The position numbers and the translations under genes were made by a program. This document shows, piece after piece, positions 23,925-35,300 of a stretch of DNA of 64,000 nucleotides (its first letter is position 1; the number at the start of each line of letters is the position of its first letter). The notes under the pieces were generated by a model, which was not told the DNA's origin, made no database searches, and saw nothing but the letters and a program-made list of their open reading frames with translations. The stretch covers positions 3,183,501-3,247,500 of the forward strand of contig CM073331.1 of the NCBI GenBank assembly GCA_037043015.1, in the 5' to 3' direction. Source of the DNA: Bryum argenteum. Its lineage: Eukaryota; Streptophyta; Bryopsida; Bryales; Bryaceae.

Positions 23925-24360
23925 TTAACCCCTAAACGCCCAAGGGGGGGTAAAGCTCCTAACAGTTGGTAATAATGCTGATTTTTTCAAAACTGCGTAA
24001 AAACAAATAAAAGCTGAAAATGGAAAATCCAACCGTAGGATCTTCTTTGGAGCATGACAATTAGCATGACCGCCAAGTTGCATACCATTTGGAGGTATGG
24101 ATTTCAAGGTCCATGCAAAAAAGGGGTGAAGATCACACCACCAAAACTTTCATGAAAAATTTCTTTCGCCCACTCTCACAAATTGAGGATCAAGGTTTTT
24201 ACTACTTATTCAAGGAGGGAGTAGAGTAAACCCACCGAGGAGTTGAGCAAAAAAAAACGGCGGATGAAAAATCGATGGGATGAAAGCGGGGCTATGCACC
24301 AAAGACAAAGCCTCACATCCAGAATGGCGAAAAACGACACTGTGGGCGCTTAAGGGTTAA
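23925..24360. mobile_element. TTAA-flanked MITE, copy 2
   Basis: The element proper is 23,929-24,356 (428 bp) between two TTAA sites. The left end is CCCCTAAACGCCC and the right end GGGCGCTTAAGGG, so the inverted repeats match at all but two positions. The interior is unlike copy 1, suggesting different internal deletions or filler behind shared ends. Confidence 0.8.
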
Positions 24361-24520
24361 TAGGGCTTTGGGAAAATGGCACAAAGAGTTCCGCCATGCT
24401 AATGAAAATGAGGCTCGAGTGAAAAAGGATGAGAAAATTGTAGTGTGGAAATACTAACAACAATTATCCCCATAAGTTATGGTTGCCTATTAGAATTTTA
24501 TTTTCATTGTTATGAAGTAG

Positions 24521-24544
24521 TTAACCCCTAAATGGTTTGACTCA
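24521..24544 (+). other. unpaired MITE-like terminus
   Basis: TTAACCCCTAAATGG at 24,521 resembles the outer end of the TTAA MITE family, but I find no partner end at a plausible distance. It may be a one-ended remnant. Confidence 0.4.
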
Positions 24545-24944
24545 TTTGTAGTAAAATGAACACATCCTCAAAAACATTGTCATAGGTGGAGGCAAAAGTG
24601 TGTTATCCAAATCTCAACCGTACAATCTTGTCGTAGACATATTGAACATCATGTGGGTCAAGTTTTGAGTCATGAGGCTTCATAGATTGCGAGATCATAA
24701 TGTATTAATACTCAAAAATGATCACATAATTTCATCATTTTCACTTTGAAGTGAAAATGCTACCATTAGACTTATTGCAATGAAAAACTCATCAATTAGA
24801 ATGTTGTTCACCTTCATCTCAGTAGCATCCTTGAACAAAAAAAAACCATGAGAAAAATTTCTTTGTGCAAATAATGGCCCTGCAATGGTGAAAACTGCCC
24901 TAAATTTTACAAAGGAAAAAATGTCTAAAACTAAGCTGCTGTCA

Positions 24945-25120
24945 CTAAAATGCATGCCATTAATTCATACTTCATTGTATGGGTCTGAGATTTTTATGAC
25001 ATAAACTAGACTTGATTTGGGACCCAACCCAAGTGATTTCGTCCAAAACGGAGTCCGGATGAAGAACTTATGGCTCTCCAAAGTTTCTGTCATCCAAAAT
25101 GTCGTTTTTCGACATTCGGC
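24945..25120 (+). repeat. dispersed repeat R1, copy 2
   Basis: The diverged relative of 1,395-1,570. MITE copy 3 begins right after its shared CATTC-GC end. Confidence 0.75.
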
Positions 25121-25124
25121 CCGC

Positions 25125-25358
25125 TTAACCCTTAAAAGTCCCTTGGGGATAGTATGTACGCTATCGTATAATTAGGATTTGCTACCAACAAGAAAACTCT
25201 AAACTGGAATCGTACTAGCTCACTAGAACCGCATTAATTCAAATGTCAACTTCTTCTTTGAACTCAAACCCATTAAAGGTGTGCATTCACTCCAAATACA
25301 ACCAAAATACACCGTATTCTACTGGTCGCCACGGCACGCTCAGACCTTTAGGGGTTAA
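25125..25358. mobile_element. TTAA-flanked MITE, copy 3
   Basis: The element proper is 25,129-25,354 (226 bp) with TTAA at 25,125-25,128 and 25,355-25,358. The ends are CCCTTAAAAGTCC and, reversed, CCCCTAAAGGTCT, sharing CCC-TAAA-GTC. A second TTAA follows at 25,362. More diverged than copies 1 and 2, hence older. Confidence 0.7.
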
Positions 25359-25639
25359 GGGTTAATTGCAACACTTATGTTTTAAAGAGCTTTCATGTGG
25401 AGAATTGAGTGAACTCTTTTGGGTTTAGGGTGAATTCTGGATGGCAAGAGTGATATGTGAGTGGAGAGGGTCACAGCGAGTATTGGTTGTAATGGAGAGC
25501 AGTTTCGAAACATGTATAAGGTATCTCATAAAATTTCAATCGTTTTTCTATGCATTTGAAAAGCTCTCAATGCGTCTTTCTTAAAAATTTCTCAAAATCT
25601 CTAATATTGCGTATTTTCATTGAATACTAAGAGACATAA

Positions 25640-25983
25640 ATTGAAAGGCATGCAACCGTGTTGCACATGGACAAAGCCGCACATGGACCAAATGGAGGTT
25701 TGGTCACAACCACAGATGGAGCAGGTGGAGTTTTTGGCACAAGCCCATATGGGATGGAGCAGGTACAACTTATGGCACAAGCGCAGATGGAGAAGGTGGA
25801 AATTTTGGCACAATAAGCGATATTCCGTGTAGCACAAATGGAAGTCGTGGCAATGGTATGGATGGAGGTCCTAGTCGTCCTCATTGTGACGCTCACAGAG
25901 CTCTAAGCAATACTAGCGTTGCCACTGACACACCACGCCTATGACGATCACTAGAATTGTGTTTTAACAACACTACCTCGGTG
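25640..25983 (+). repeat. repeat R4, copy 1 (degenerate 33-bp units)
   Basis: Degenerate units of about 33 bp built on GAGCAGGTGGAG-TTTTGGCACAAG (11-codon peptide like MEQVEFLAQAH), then a unique tail with GCACAAATGGAAGTCGTGGC and ACTCACAGAGC-like sequence. The same architecture recurs at 28,500-28,960. The frames are interrupted, so it looks like decayed coding sequence shared by two loci. Confidence 0.6.
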
Positions 25984-26905
25984 TGAGCCCTAATCCCGGT
26001 TGCCCGGTTTTAAGGTCACAAGTTGGGTCGAGATGGTGGGGTGCAACCTAAGTAGTAGCCTTCCAAGCAACGGACTCCAATTTCATTCAATCAATCAAGC
26101 AATCAATTTCATTCAATCAATCAAGCAATCAATTTCATTCAATCAAGCAAAAGAGCACCATTCATGCAATGAACTCACCACAATCATCACCACATCAAAC
26201 AAAGCAACCACACATGTTTTTGGGCAATTAAGTTGCCATTTCCAAGATAATGTTATGTCTAGTATCTAAGATACTACAAATCTACATTGCATAAAAAAAA
26301 CACACAAGGAAAAAATATAACAAGGAAGGAGGAGCATCTCCTCCTTAAAAGCGCTGTCGTCACCAAAGAGGTCTCTCCTTGGTAGAATAGTGATTTCTCC
26401 CTCGTCCTTGCTCCAATGAGAGTGAGCTTGGTCTCGTTGGAAAGGAGACTCGACAACGCTTCTGGATCTCTAAGGCACGCCTCCCAATTCTTTGTCAATC
26501 GTGAGATCTCGTCCTTCAAAGTCGGCCCTCCAACTCTGCTGCCGTCGCCGTAGGGTTTCCTTGGTAGAATCGCGATTTCCCCCTCGTCCTTGCTTCAATG
26601 AGAGCGCGCCTAGTCTTGTTGGAAAGGAGACTCGACGACGCTTCCAGATCTCTAAGTCACGCCTCCCAATTCTTTGTAAATCGTGAGATCTCGTCCTTCA
26701 AAGTCGGCCCTCCAACTCTGCCGTCGCCAGTAGGGTCTCCTTGGTAGAATCACGATTTCTCCCTCGTCCTTGCTTCAATGAGGGTGCGCCTAGTCTTGTT
26801 GGAAAGGAGACTCGACGACGCTTCCAGATCTCTAAGTCACGCCTCCCAATTCTTTGTAAATCGTGAGATCTTGTCCTTCAAAGTCGACTCTCCAACTGCT
26901 GCCCT
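25984..26905 (-). mobile_element. LTR remnant related to the Athila-like element
   Basis: It begins TGTGAG, followed by AATCCCGG, a GGTGGGGTGCAA block and CCTTCCAAGCAA, like the LTR ends at 49,441 and 59,674. It then carries about three diverged units of the 180-bp LTR repeat (about 26,350-26,900). No internal region is attached, so it is a solo or partial LTR, clearly older than the element at 49-62 kb. It also has a local 26-bp repeat (AATTTCATTCAATCAATCAA) at 26,088-26,145. Confidence 0.75.
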
Positions 26906-28439
26906 CCTACCTTGTCACAACTCACGCCAAATCTCTCAAATCTTCAACAACAACATTCCAACAACAATCAATCACCAAACTAAACCTAGATTGAACATTT
27001 TTTCTCTACACCTCCTTCCTAACTTTTTTCCTCTCTCCTCCACACACACCTAGACTCCCTCCTCTAACCGTTGCCATAGGTGATGGAAACCTCTAAAAGC
27101 TTCATTCATCGCAAGGATGATTTTTCATCCGTTAGTTTCCATCCATCCAGCCCTTCTAGCCCCTTTCACACTCCTAACTCCCTAGAACCTAAACCATGCC
27201 AATTACTACTCCTACAAGTGCAGATTAGCAAAGATGGGACTCTAAGGAGATCCACTACCACCGCATTTGAATAGGTCAAATACCAAGCCTCACAAATACA
27301 TAAAACTTAGGATAACCGAATACGGAATAAGAGAAATTGGAATTTACCCAACTCTCCTAAACACCCCCAATTCTAACTATGAATTATTAACTACTTCAAT
27401 TATTCAAGACCTAAAGCAAATACACAAGAATCCCAAAACACTCTAATCCCAACTAACATATGTTGGGTTTTTAGACTAAATGGGTAATACGCATGTTTAA
27501 TCACTACATAATATGTATATTTGGTCAAAACCTTGCGATAAGGTTTTTCCCGCGGAAGTGAACCATCTCGAGGGTTCACACTCGGTGACTACGGGTAACC
27601 ACTTGTCTTATGCCTTATTTGCAAACTGCTCGTGTAATCCTTTCAAATTTAGAGTTTGCCCATGTACAAGCTAATTCATATGGACATGCTTGTGCTAGGT
27701 GGAAAGGATGTCACACCTTCTTCTGATTGTTGGGGAAGATGATGATTTTTGCATTGCAAGCTTCAATTGGGCATTTGCAAGGTCACAAATTCAAAGAAAA
27801 GGAATCATTCACGATAAAGCTTTGCTAGGATTTGTAAGGTGGATTGTTTAAAGAAGAGAAGATTGTGTAGTAAAAGTGTCCATTAAGAGACTTGTTGTGT
27901 GTGTGAGAACAAGCCACAAAGAATGGACACAACTTTGTGGGCTAAATTCGTTAAAAAATGATCAAATCTAGAACTAACTCATTGACCTCTCATATGTGAA
28001 TAAAATATGCTTGAGAAGTTGCTACCCGCATGCTGTATAACATGTCAAACAAGAAATATGCACACTTATTGGCATGTATACATCTTGACATTAACAAAAC
28101 CAAAACTAAACAACAATACCTCAAGTGGAAAGTTTTGCCCGATACCAAATTACCAAAATCCTCTATATAAGCTACATCACAATAATCAAATGTAGAAAAT
28201 GCATCAACAGTTGGGGGAGACATCCCGTATCAATCAACTTTGGTGAAGCATCAAGAAATCAAATTTTGCTTGGATCAGAGATAGGCCCTCTATAGAAGCC
28301 TTGCTTGAAGGATAAATCACGTACACTTCTCCATGCATAAACCATGACACTATACTTTTGTTTCATTGTTTTTGTTCCACCTTATCTTCCGCCTTCAACT
28401 TCTTTCATTGTGGTCTTGGATCTGCAACCTCTATCGCAC
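26906..28439. other. repeat-rich spacer, no gene seen
   Basis: I see no supported gene. A 64-codon frame at 27,080-27,274 and a 77-codon minus-strand frame at 27,990-28,223 show no clear family. The region includes copy 1 of the duplicated segment at 27,614-27,745. Confidence 0.45.
27614..27745 (+). repeat. duplicated segment R5, copy 1
   Basis: This matches 28,998-29,135 in direct orientation. Shared runs include CTTATTTGCAAAC, CTCGTGTAAT, GAGTTTGC, TGCTAGGTGGAAAG and GTTGG-GAAGATGATGAT. Confidence 0.8.
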
Positions 28440-28499
28440 AACTCAAGAATGAGCCATTATGACGCTCATTCTCATCCCTAAGATCTTGGCGCATGTCAT

Positions 28500-28960
28500 G
28501 ATGGAGGAGGCCGAGGTCCTTGCGCAGATTATAAGAATGTAGGTGTTGGGACAATCACACATGGACAACGTGGAGGTCTTGGCACAAGCGTAGATCAACC
28601 GGGTCAAGGTCTTGGCGCAAGCACATGTCGACCACGTGGAGGTCTTGGCGCAAGTGCACATCGACTAGTGAAAGTCTTGACACAATCGCAGATGTAGCAA
28701 GGTGGACTTTTTTGGCACAAGCGCACGTGGAGGAGGTGGAGATCTTGGCTTTGGTACAATACAAGATGTTTGCTTCAGCACAAATGGAAGTCATGGCAAT
28801 GGTGTTGATAGAGGTCGTAGCCATCTTCATTCATATTGGCACTCACAGAGCACTTAGCAATACTAGCATTATTACACACCACTCTATGGCCACTATAGTC
28901 ACTCCAACTGTGGCCAAGAGCACCACCTCGGTGACTACCATGGTAACCACCTGACCACCA
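28500..28960 (+). repeat. repeat R4, copy 2
   Basis: Degenerate 33-bp units around GTGGAGGTCTTGGCGCAAG, followed by the same tail as 25,810-25,960 (GCACAAATGGAAGTCATGGC, ACTCACAGAGC, AGCAATACTAGC). The plus-strand frame 28,625-28,954 is open for 109 codons, but this is probably a remnant. Confidence 0.6.
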
Positions 28961-28997
28961 ATCTAGATTTTAAAGCCCTTCATATTTCATTGCTTTA

Positions 28998-29135
28998 TGT
29001 CTTATGCCTTATTTGCAAACAACTCGTGTAATTCTTTCAAATTTTGAGTTTGCTCAAATACAAGCTAACTCACATGGACATCCTTATGCTAGGTGGAAAG
29101 AATGTCAAAGCTTCTTCCGATTGTTGGAGAAGATG
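28998..29135 (+). repeat. duplicated segment R5, copy 2
   Basis: The counterpart of 27,614-27,745. R4 and R5 recur together, but in different order and spacing. Confidence 0.75.
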
Positions 29136-29335
29136 ATGATGCCGCAATTTACCCGACTAGCCCAATTTCTCAAGATTTCTATGCAGACTGCTCAGAAAAC
29201 CATATCATCCACTTCACAAGTGACCGCCTCCTATTATAGAGGCGTGAACCTGAGTGCATATATCGAGCGTGTGTGATATGGTGCTTTCGAATGTGTTGAT
29301 GTTGAAGCTCGTATACTTCACCTCCATTTAGTTGT

Positions 29336-30018
29336 AGAAACCTCAATTTCGTTAAAATGGCGGTATCGTTTGTGCCAGTTTGGTCGCGTTTTAAATCGTG
29401 CCAATTTACAAGCATATTTTTGAACTGAAGTTCAGAAGTATTTATGCGTGCAAAACGACATGTCTATTAATATCACACATATACTCCGTATTATCAAATT
29501 ATATATGTAATATCACCAAAATTTTCATAATATCACACATTTTTATGATTTTTGACCTTTGGGCATAAGGTAAAGGGACCCATTCCCGACCGAGGACCCA
29601 TAACCGATCAAGCCTAATTCCTAGATTTTGAAAGAATAGATGTACCTCATTTGTATATTTGAGCATGTGATCGACTTTAGGTTCCAAGCAACTTTTCACT
29701 TTAAACAATTATAACTATTTGAATAATGCAAATAAAATCACGAAACTTTTTGCATTCAACAAGAACCTTATGTTTGCACACATGAAATATTCTAAAAAAA
29801 AATATACCTTAATATCATATGCTAAAATCCTTAAGTGGTCGGTCATAGGTGCCTCTACCTTAGTCAAAGGGCAATATTTATGAATGGCTTCAGAAATATT
29901 TTTGATTTTGAAATGTGGTTTGAAATTTTTACCCTATTATGTCCAAACTCAACGAAAACCAACATTATTTTTTTCATCTTAAGTACCCAAAAAGCGCCAT
30001 TTTAACCAAATTGAGGTT
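29336..30018. mobile_element. foldback/MITE-like element
   Basis: The outer ends are near-complementary: AAACCTCAATTTCGTTAAAA at the left and TTTTAACCAAATTGAGGTTT at the right, each followed inward by TGGCG or its complement. No ORF of note. Blocks inside it (ATGCGTGCAAAACGACATG) recur at 23,883. I could not fix a target duplication. Confidence 0.6.
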
Positions 30019-31485
30019 TAGATTGGTTGCAGACTACAATTAGTTGGATTCATGAGATTCAATTTTATATATCCGACCAATAAATTTGAACATATGACAA
30101 CAGAGCCCAATAGATATCTGTCTTGGATAACAAACCACTACTAAGACTAATTGTTTTGACTTTTAAAGCACCTTATACTCAAACAATAAGTTTGCATCAT
30201 GTAAGTCTTTTTGTAGAGAAGGAGCAATCTTCTCAATATTTGTGGGTGTGTTTTAGTCTTCGACGATTTTGAGGTTTTCTTTTCACAATATATAGTATTG
30301 GTTCACTCAAAAATTATTAACATAGCATTTTGATCTTGAGTATTTTTACTTTAAATGTAGTTGGTTCTTATTTATTTGTGATTAATATTGTTGCATAAAA
30401 CCAGTTGAGAATTCTGCTTGTAAATGTGAATTTTAATAACTTTACTCTTTATTTTTTCAAAATTTCCCTTAACTTTGATTGAGTTGATTGCCTAAGGGCA
30501 ACATGAATACTTGATATTTTAATATATTATATTTAACAAGTGTGCCCTTGTGGCGCTACCACAACACTAAAATACTTTGACTATGCAATTCTTGTTTTTC
30601 TGCTAAATCTAAAATAAGGTTGTTATCGTTATTTCTTTTTATTTGGGGCCATAAATACTTTGAAATTCAGTATTTTGACGATACGATTGTTTCTTGTAAC
30701 TCTACAAAATAATCCCCTTCTAACGAGACCTCATGCACCCCTATCCAACCAGCTTTCTCCAAGATTGTAATGACACTCCCACACACAAAAACAAACTACT
30801 TGCTTTAAAAAATTTATTTTTAAAATTTAATAAAATAACCTTTACATAACGTCTCACATAGTAATTTCCAAAATCTACTCTAATAGACTGAATGGTTTTT
30901 TGATTGGAGGTATTTGCTACAACTTTACAAGAAGTGTCAAGGTATGACATGTAGCATGGTATTGTTTTGGGCCATTTCATTGGGCATTAATGTTGGGCAA
31001 ATCATGAAGGAAAATCCTTATGTGTACTTGCATATCTCTATGCAGAATGTGAATTGTGGTTTTCCTAATACGAAAAATAATGTTCACTATTCATAGTCTA
31101 TTTTTAACATGGAATTTTCTTGCATATTTCAATCTATAAACAATATGCAGATTGTTGTGTTACGTTGCAAGAATAGTCTATGCCAATGTTGCAAAAGTTG
31201 TAGTCATATTAGGGTAGAAGCACACTAAGGGTGGTACAAAATCGGCAAAAATCCCAAGTATATTAAGTCTATCAATTTGCAGATTGGTTTGGGATCTCAG
31301 AATAATCACGTTTGATCTGGGCCGTTGATTACGTTTGATCTCGGCCGTTGAATCTGGTTGGTGGGTGGGCCTTGATAGTAGCTGGTGGTTGACTTGACAT
31401 ATGCGACAGCACGTTTATGGGTCTTTGTCGGCGATTTTATGAGCGACGTTACGCTCCGCCATCGCGGCCGTCGTCTTCACGATTT
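30019..31485. other. AT-rich intergenic DNA, no gene seen
   Basis: Only short chance ORFs. Near 31,300-31,350 there is a tandem GATCTGGGCCGTTGATTACG / GATCTCGGCCGTTGA pair just before the GC-rich leader of the next gene. Confidence 0.5.
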
Positions 31486-31960
31486 TCGAGCTCGGGCGCC
31501 GTCGTCATGCTTTTTGTTTTTCATATCTGCGAGGTTTGTGATCGTCTAGGGTTTGCGAGGGTTTGCGAGTGAGGATTTGCGAGGGTCTTTGCGAGGGAAG
31601 GAGTGGATCTGCTGCGTCTTGATTCTTCTTGAGCTCGGGCACCGATCACGCCGTGGTCTTTGCGATTTCTGCTATTGCTGCGAGGTTCGTGATCGTCGAG
31701 GGTTTGCGAGGTGTTGCGATTGAGGATTTGCGAGTGGAAGGAGTGAATTGCCGATTTTCATTTGAGCTCGGGCGCCGTGTCTTCTTTGGTTTTTGCATTG
31801 CTGCGAGGTTCGTGATCGTTGAGGGTTTGCGATGCGAGGTTCGTGACCGTCGAGGGTTTGCGAGGGTCTTTGCGTCTTTGCGAGTGTATAGAGTACGTGG
31901 ACTGCGAGGGTCTTTGCGAGTGCAAGTGTTTAGAGTGGACTTGCAAGGGCGCTGCGAGTG
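31486..31960 (+). repeat. tandem ~140-bp repeats in the leader of gene 3
   Basis: Three units start with GAGCTCGGGCNCCG at about 31,488, 31,631 and 31,766. Each continues with a TGCGAGGTT-GTGATCGT-AGGG block and GCGAGG repeats, then decays into many short GAGGGT-TTTGCGAG motifs to about 31,975. It lies 370-840 bp upstream of the ATG at 32,328, probably in the promoter or 5' UTR. Long ORFs on both strands here are by-products of the repeat. Confidence 0.8.
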
Positions 31961-32327
31961 TAAGGAGTGGATTTGCGAGGGAGTTTGAATGCTTGAGAAA
32001 GGTGCTTTTCCGCAAGCCGAGTACCGCAAGAGATGGAGTGGAGATCTAGCTTGCTCGCGTCGCGGTCGGGTTTTGTCGAGGGTTGCGCGCTTGGTGGTGT
32101 TGGTGAGCGAGGTCGCTGCGCTTGACAGTGGTGAGTGGGTCTGGCTGGGCCGCTCTTTGTGTTTTTAGCATGTTGCTCGCTTTACATTCGTTAGCTTGAT
32201 AGACCATATTTCCGATTAGTGCATGTGGTGCCCACTCATGGCGAGACCGTGTTACGATCTTTTCAATGATTGTCTTTGCAATGTGGTTTCGAGGTTGAGA
32301 AATTCGGAGTTGTGAGAGGAAGAGGAG

Positions 32328-35300
32328 ATGGTGAAAAAGGAGAAGAAGCCCTCGTTAGAGGGTATGCAGCGGGGGCAGAAGGAGAAGAAGTCGGCGGTTT
32401 TAGCTGACAACGAAGAAGAGCCCCAGCTTGTTACGATCGACGATGTGGAGGACAAGATTTCGGTCCTGCGCAGAGGTGCACCTCCTCCAGCGTTATCCTT
32501 TGAGGATTTCAGGGATAGCTTTGGACTGAATGGGACGGGCATCAATCCCCACAAAGCTTCCCACCAAGGCAACGTTCTGCAGTCCGATTTGACTGTTGTG
32601 TTCGGGCAACAGCGAGGTAAATCCGGATACTGGATTGGGGACGTCAAAGATTCGAAAGTCAAGGCTGCTTGCTAGATTGTACCCCATAGTTTATCAAAAA
32701 CCGTGTGTTATCAAAACGAAGCTCATTGCTGTGCAGTTTGCAATTGGAATTGTGGCTGATGTAGTGAAGGGTTTAGATGTAGATTGGACGGGTTTTGCGT
32801 TCATCACGAATAAGAATCAGCGTAGTGCATGGCAGAAAAAGATGAAGACTGCCTTAGAGATGAAAGCTTCACTTAGTGGTAGGACTTTGAGTGCCGTTCT
32901 GGAGGAGGAGGATTTAGATACTCTTATGCAGGGTGACGTTGTGAATTTCAATCCAAGTCAGCTGCAAGTCAAAGGGGTCGGTTCAGGAACACCAGGACAG
33001 AGCTCGAGCTGGATCGAGAAGAAAAAGCAAGAGACTTCGGACATGCAGCGCTTGGTGGAGTTGGAGCTAGAAGCTGTGAAGATTGATCTTCAATTGCTTC
33101 TGAAGGAAAAGCACTTGCTCGATCAGAAGGTGGAGGGCGTCCGGGTGATGGTGGAGAACATGAATCAGACAGCTGAGGAGTTCAGGGCGACAATAAAGAA
33201 TTGCGAAGTGGAGGTTGAGGCGACCAAGATGCAGTACGGGTTGGAAATGTTTCTGTCGGCCAATGCCAAATCTGTGCTCCAGTATAACTCGCTGCTTGCT
33301 GATCAGGTGAGCCAACACATGTTTGATATCCCTCCTTTCTGTGTTTGCTTCATGTATGCTTGTGTTTGATCAATTCCCTTCTTGTCCATACAGGTCAGCC
33401 AAGACGCGAATAAAGAAAAGCTGCTACGCAGGGAGGCATTTCTTGTGGGTCAGCAATCCATGTTGGCCTAGCAGGTGTTGAACTTGCGAAGCCAGAAGCC
33501 TGGATTATCCTTGCAACCCCACCCCATGTGCCTTTCCACAGAAATAGAGCAAGTGGAGGGTGATACTGTGAATATTACCCACTGTGTTTTGTGTTCAAGT
33601 CCATTTCCTTACAATGATATTGTGATTTGTAGCTGCAGGCACCTCTACCACCCATGGTGTGCCTTGTCGTGGTTTAGTACATCTGTTAAATGTGTAGTGA
33701 ACACGTGTTATGTAGTTCACCCAGATTGGTACAAAAGCTTTGGGTTCGGGGAACATCCAATTATTCTGGAAGAGAAGTCTGAGGCGTTGGATTGTGAGGA
33801 GCAACGAAACATCGCCATCTCTGAAAGAACAGCTGCTGCCAAGCGCAATGGTGCGGATATTGGTATGTCCCCACTCCCTTCTTGTTTACTTAGTGTATTC
33901 CAGTCTGGGTTGAAAGCAATGTAGTACATTTTTTGAATGTATGGTATGTCTATTTGTGGTCTTATGTGTGGTCTTATGTGTGTTATGAGAATGAAATTTG
34001 TTACTGTTGTAGTTGATGTACAGTGCTGGTAGACAGAATGTAGTTTGTGTAGGTCAATTGTTCTACTTCAGGTCTATTAATATACACTACATTTTCTAAA
34101 TGGTAATAGAATATACTACTGGACTATCTCTTGGGTAAATAGAATGTTGACTTGTAGTCTGTTTAAGTGTTAGTAATGGTATAACATAAGTTCCTAGGTC
34201 TACAGTGACATAGTTTAGGTAGTACTCTTGATATATGCCTGAGTCACTCAGCATACTGAGCAAGAGTCCATTGCTAGTGTGTTTTATGTAATCAGAGGTA
34301 TGTACATGTAGACTATGGCTTCTTTACACTAAATAAGTATATGATCAAACTATGTAAGTATATGTTGGATTGTGTTAATATATATTATACTATATTTTCA
34401 ATCACATGTTGGAGTCTGTTCTAGTATCACTTGGACTATCATGTTACACTTCATGGGCTACGAAGATTATCAGTATGCAATCCACTTACATACTTTGTGG
34501 TGTAAAATGTAGGCTCCTCCCAGCTGCCAATTCTTGGTCAAGCTTCCATTTGTACTGGGACATACAGCTTGGGAGAGACAAGTCAGGCTCATGCCCCACC
34601 GACTCGCACAAGAGAAGCAGAGACACCACTCAAAGAATTGGTTGTGCAAGATTGTCGTAGTAACAAGTCCTCCGAGAAGAAGAAGTCCTCTGAGAAGATT
34701 ACATCTCTCGAGGTCCCTGCTGGATGCATCATGCCACCGAAGGAGTTATTTATCCCAACTGTGGGGACTGAAAAGGAGGTTGTTGGTGCTCCGGGTCCTC
34801 CATGCACTGAAAGGATTGATAGAGAGGTACAGTGGCTGCATGATAAACCTCGCTTCAATTTTTATTCCAAGTATGTGTATTGATTAGCAAGTGTTTATGT
34901 CTATGTAGGCTCCTGAAGACGTAGTACTTGAAAGCACACTTGGGAACCAAATCCAAGAACACGGTTCTCAGGGTTCAAGTGAGCATGATCGGTCCCTGGT
35001 CGAGGCAGACAACGACGTTGCTGAGGACCCTGAGCCTGCATCGGCAATGGCAGAAGAAGAACCGCAGGAGGTTGTTTCCAATGAAGATGAGGTAGCCAGA
35101 TTAAAGGCTACCATTGCTGAACTCACAAAGCAGCAAGGGAGCTCGAAGGGAGTAGTGCGTCGGCCACCAGCGTTTGAGGATGTCCCCGGGCAAATCTTAA
35201 CATCAACTGTAAAGACAAGGAAGGTTTCTGATGTTGGGAAAGGTGGCGATTCTCCTTCACCAAACTCGAGGAAGAAGGGAAAGGCCGAGAAGGTTAGGAC

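Noticed and set aside
23001-25358. PIF/Harbinger (3-bp TWA) or Tc1/mariner (TA) assignment for the MITEs
   Set aside because: A 3-bp duplication cannot be read identically on both sides. A TA reading is possible but would not explain the constant outer T and A at all six borders.
27464-28250. Ty1/Copia element suggested by TGTTGGGTTTTTAGAC and a YCDVAYIEDF-like peptide
   Set aside because: No second LTR, primer-binding site or catalytic motif can be seen; the peptide similarity is too weak.
31629-32049. Long ORFs on both strands (up to 127 codons)
   Set aside because: They arise from the tandem GCGAGG-rich repeat, which happens to lack stops in several frames. The encoded peptides are low complexity and overlap on opposite strands.
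33475-33924. Stand-alone 149-codon gene starting at 33,475
   Set aside because: It begins at a splice acceptor and joins in phase with exons on both sides; the continuation past 33,862 is intronic.
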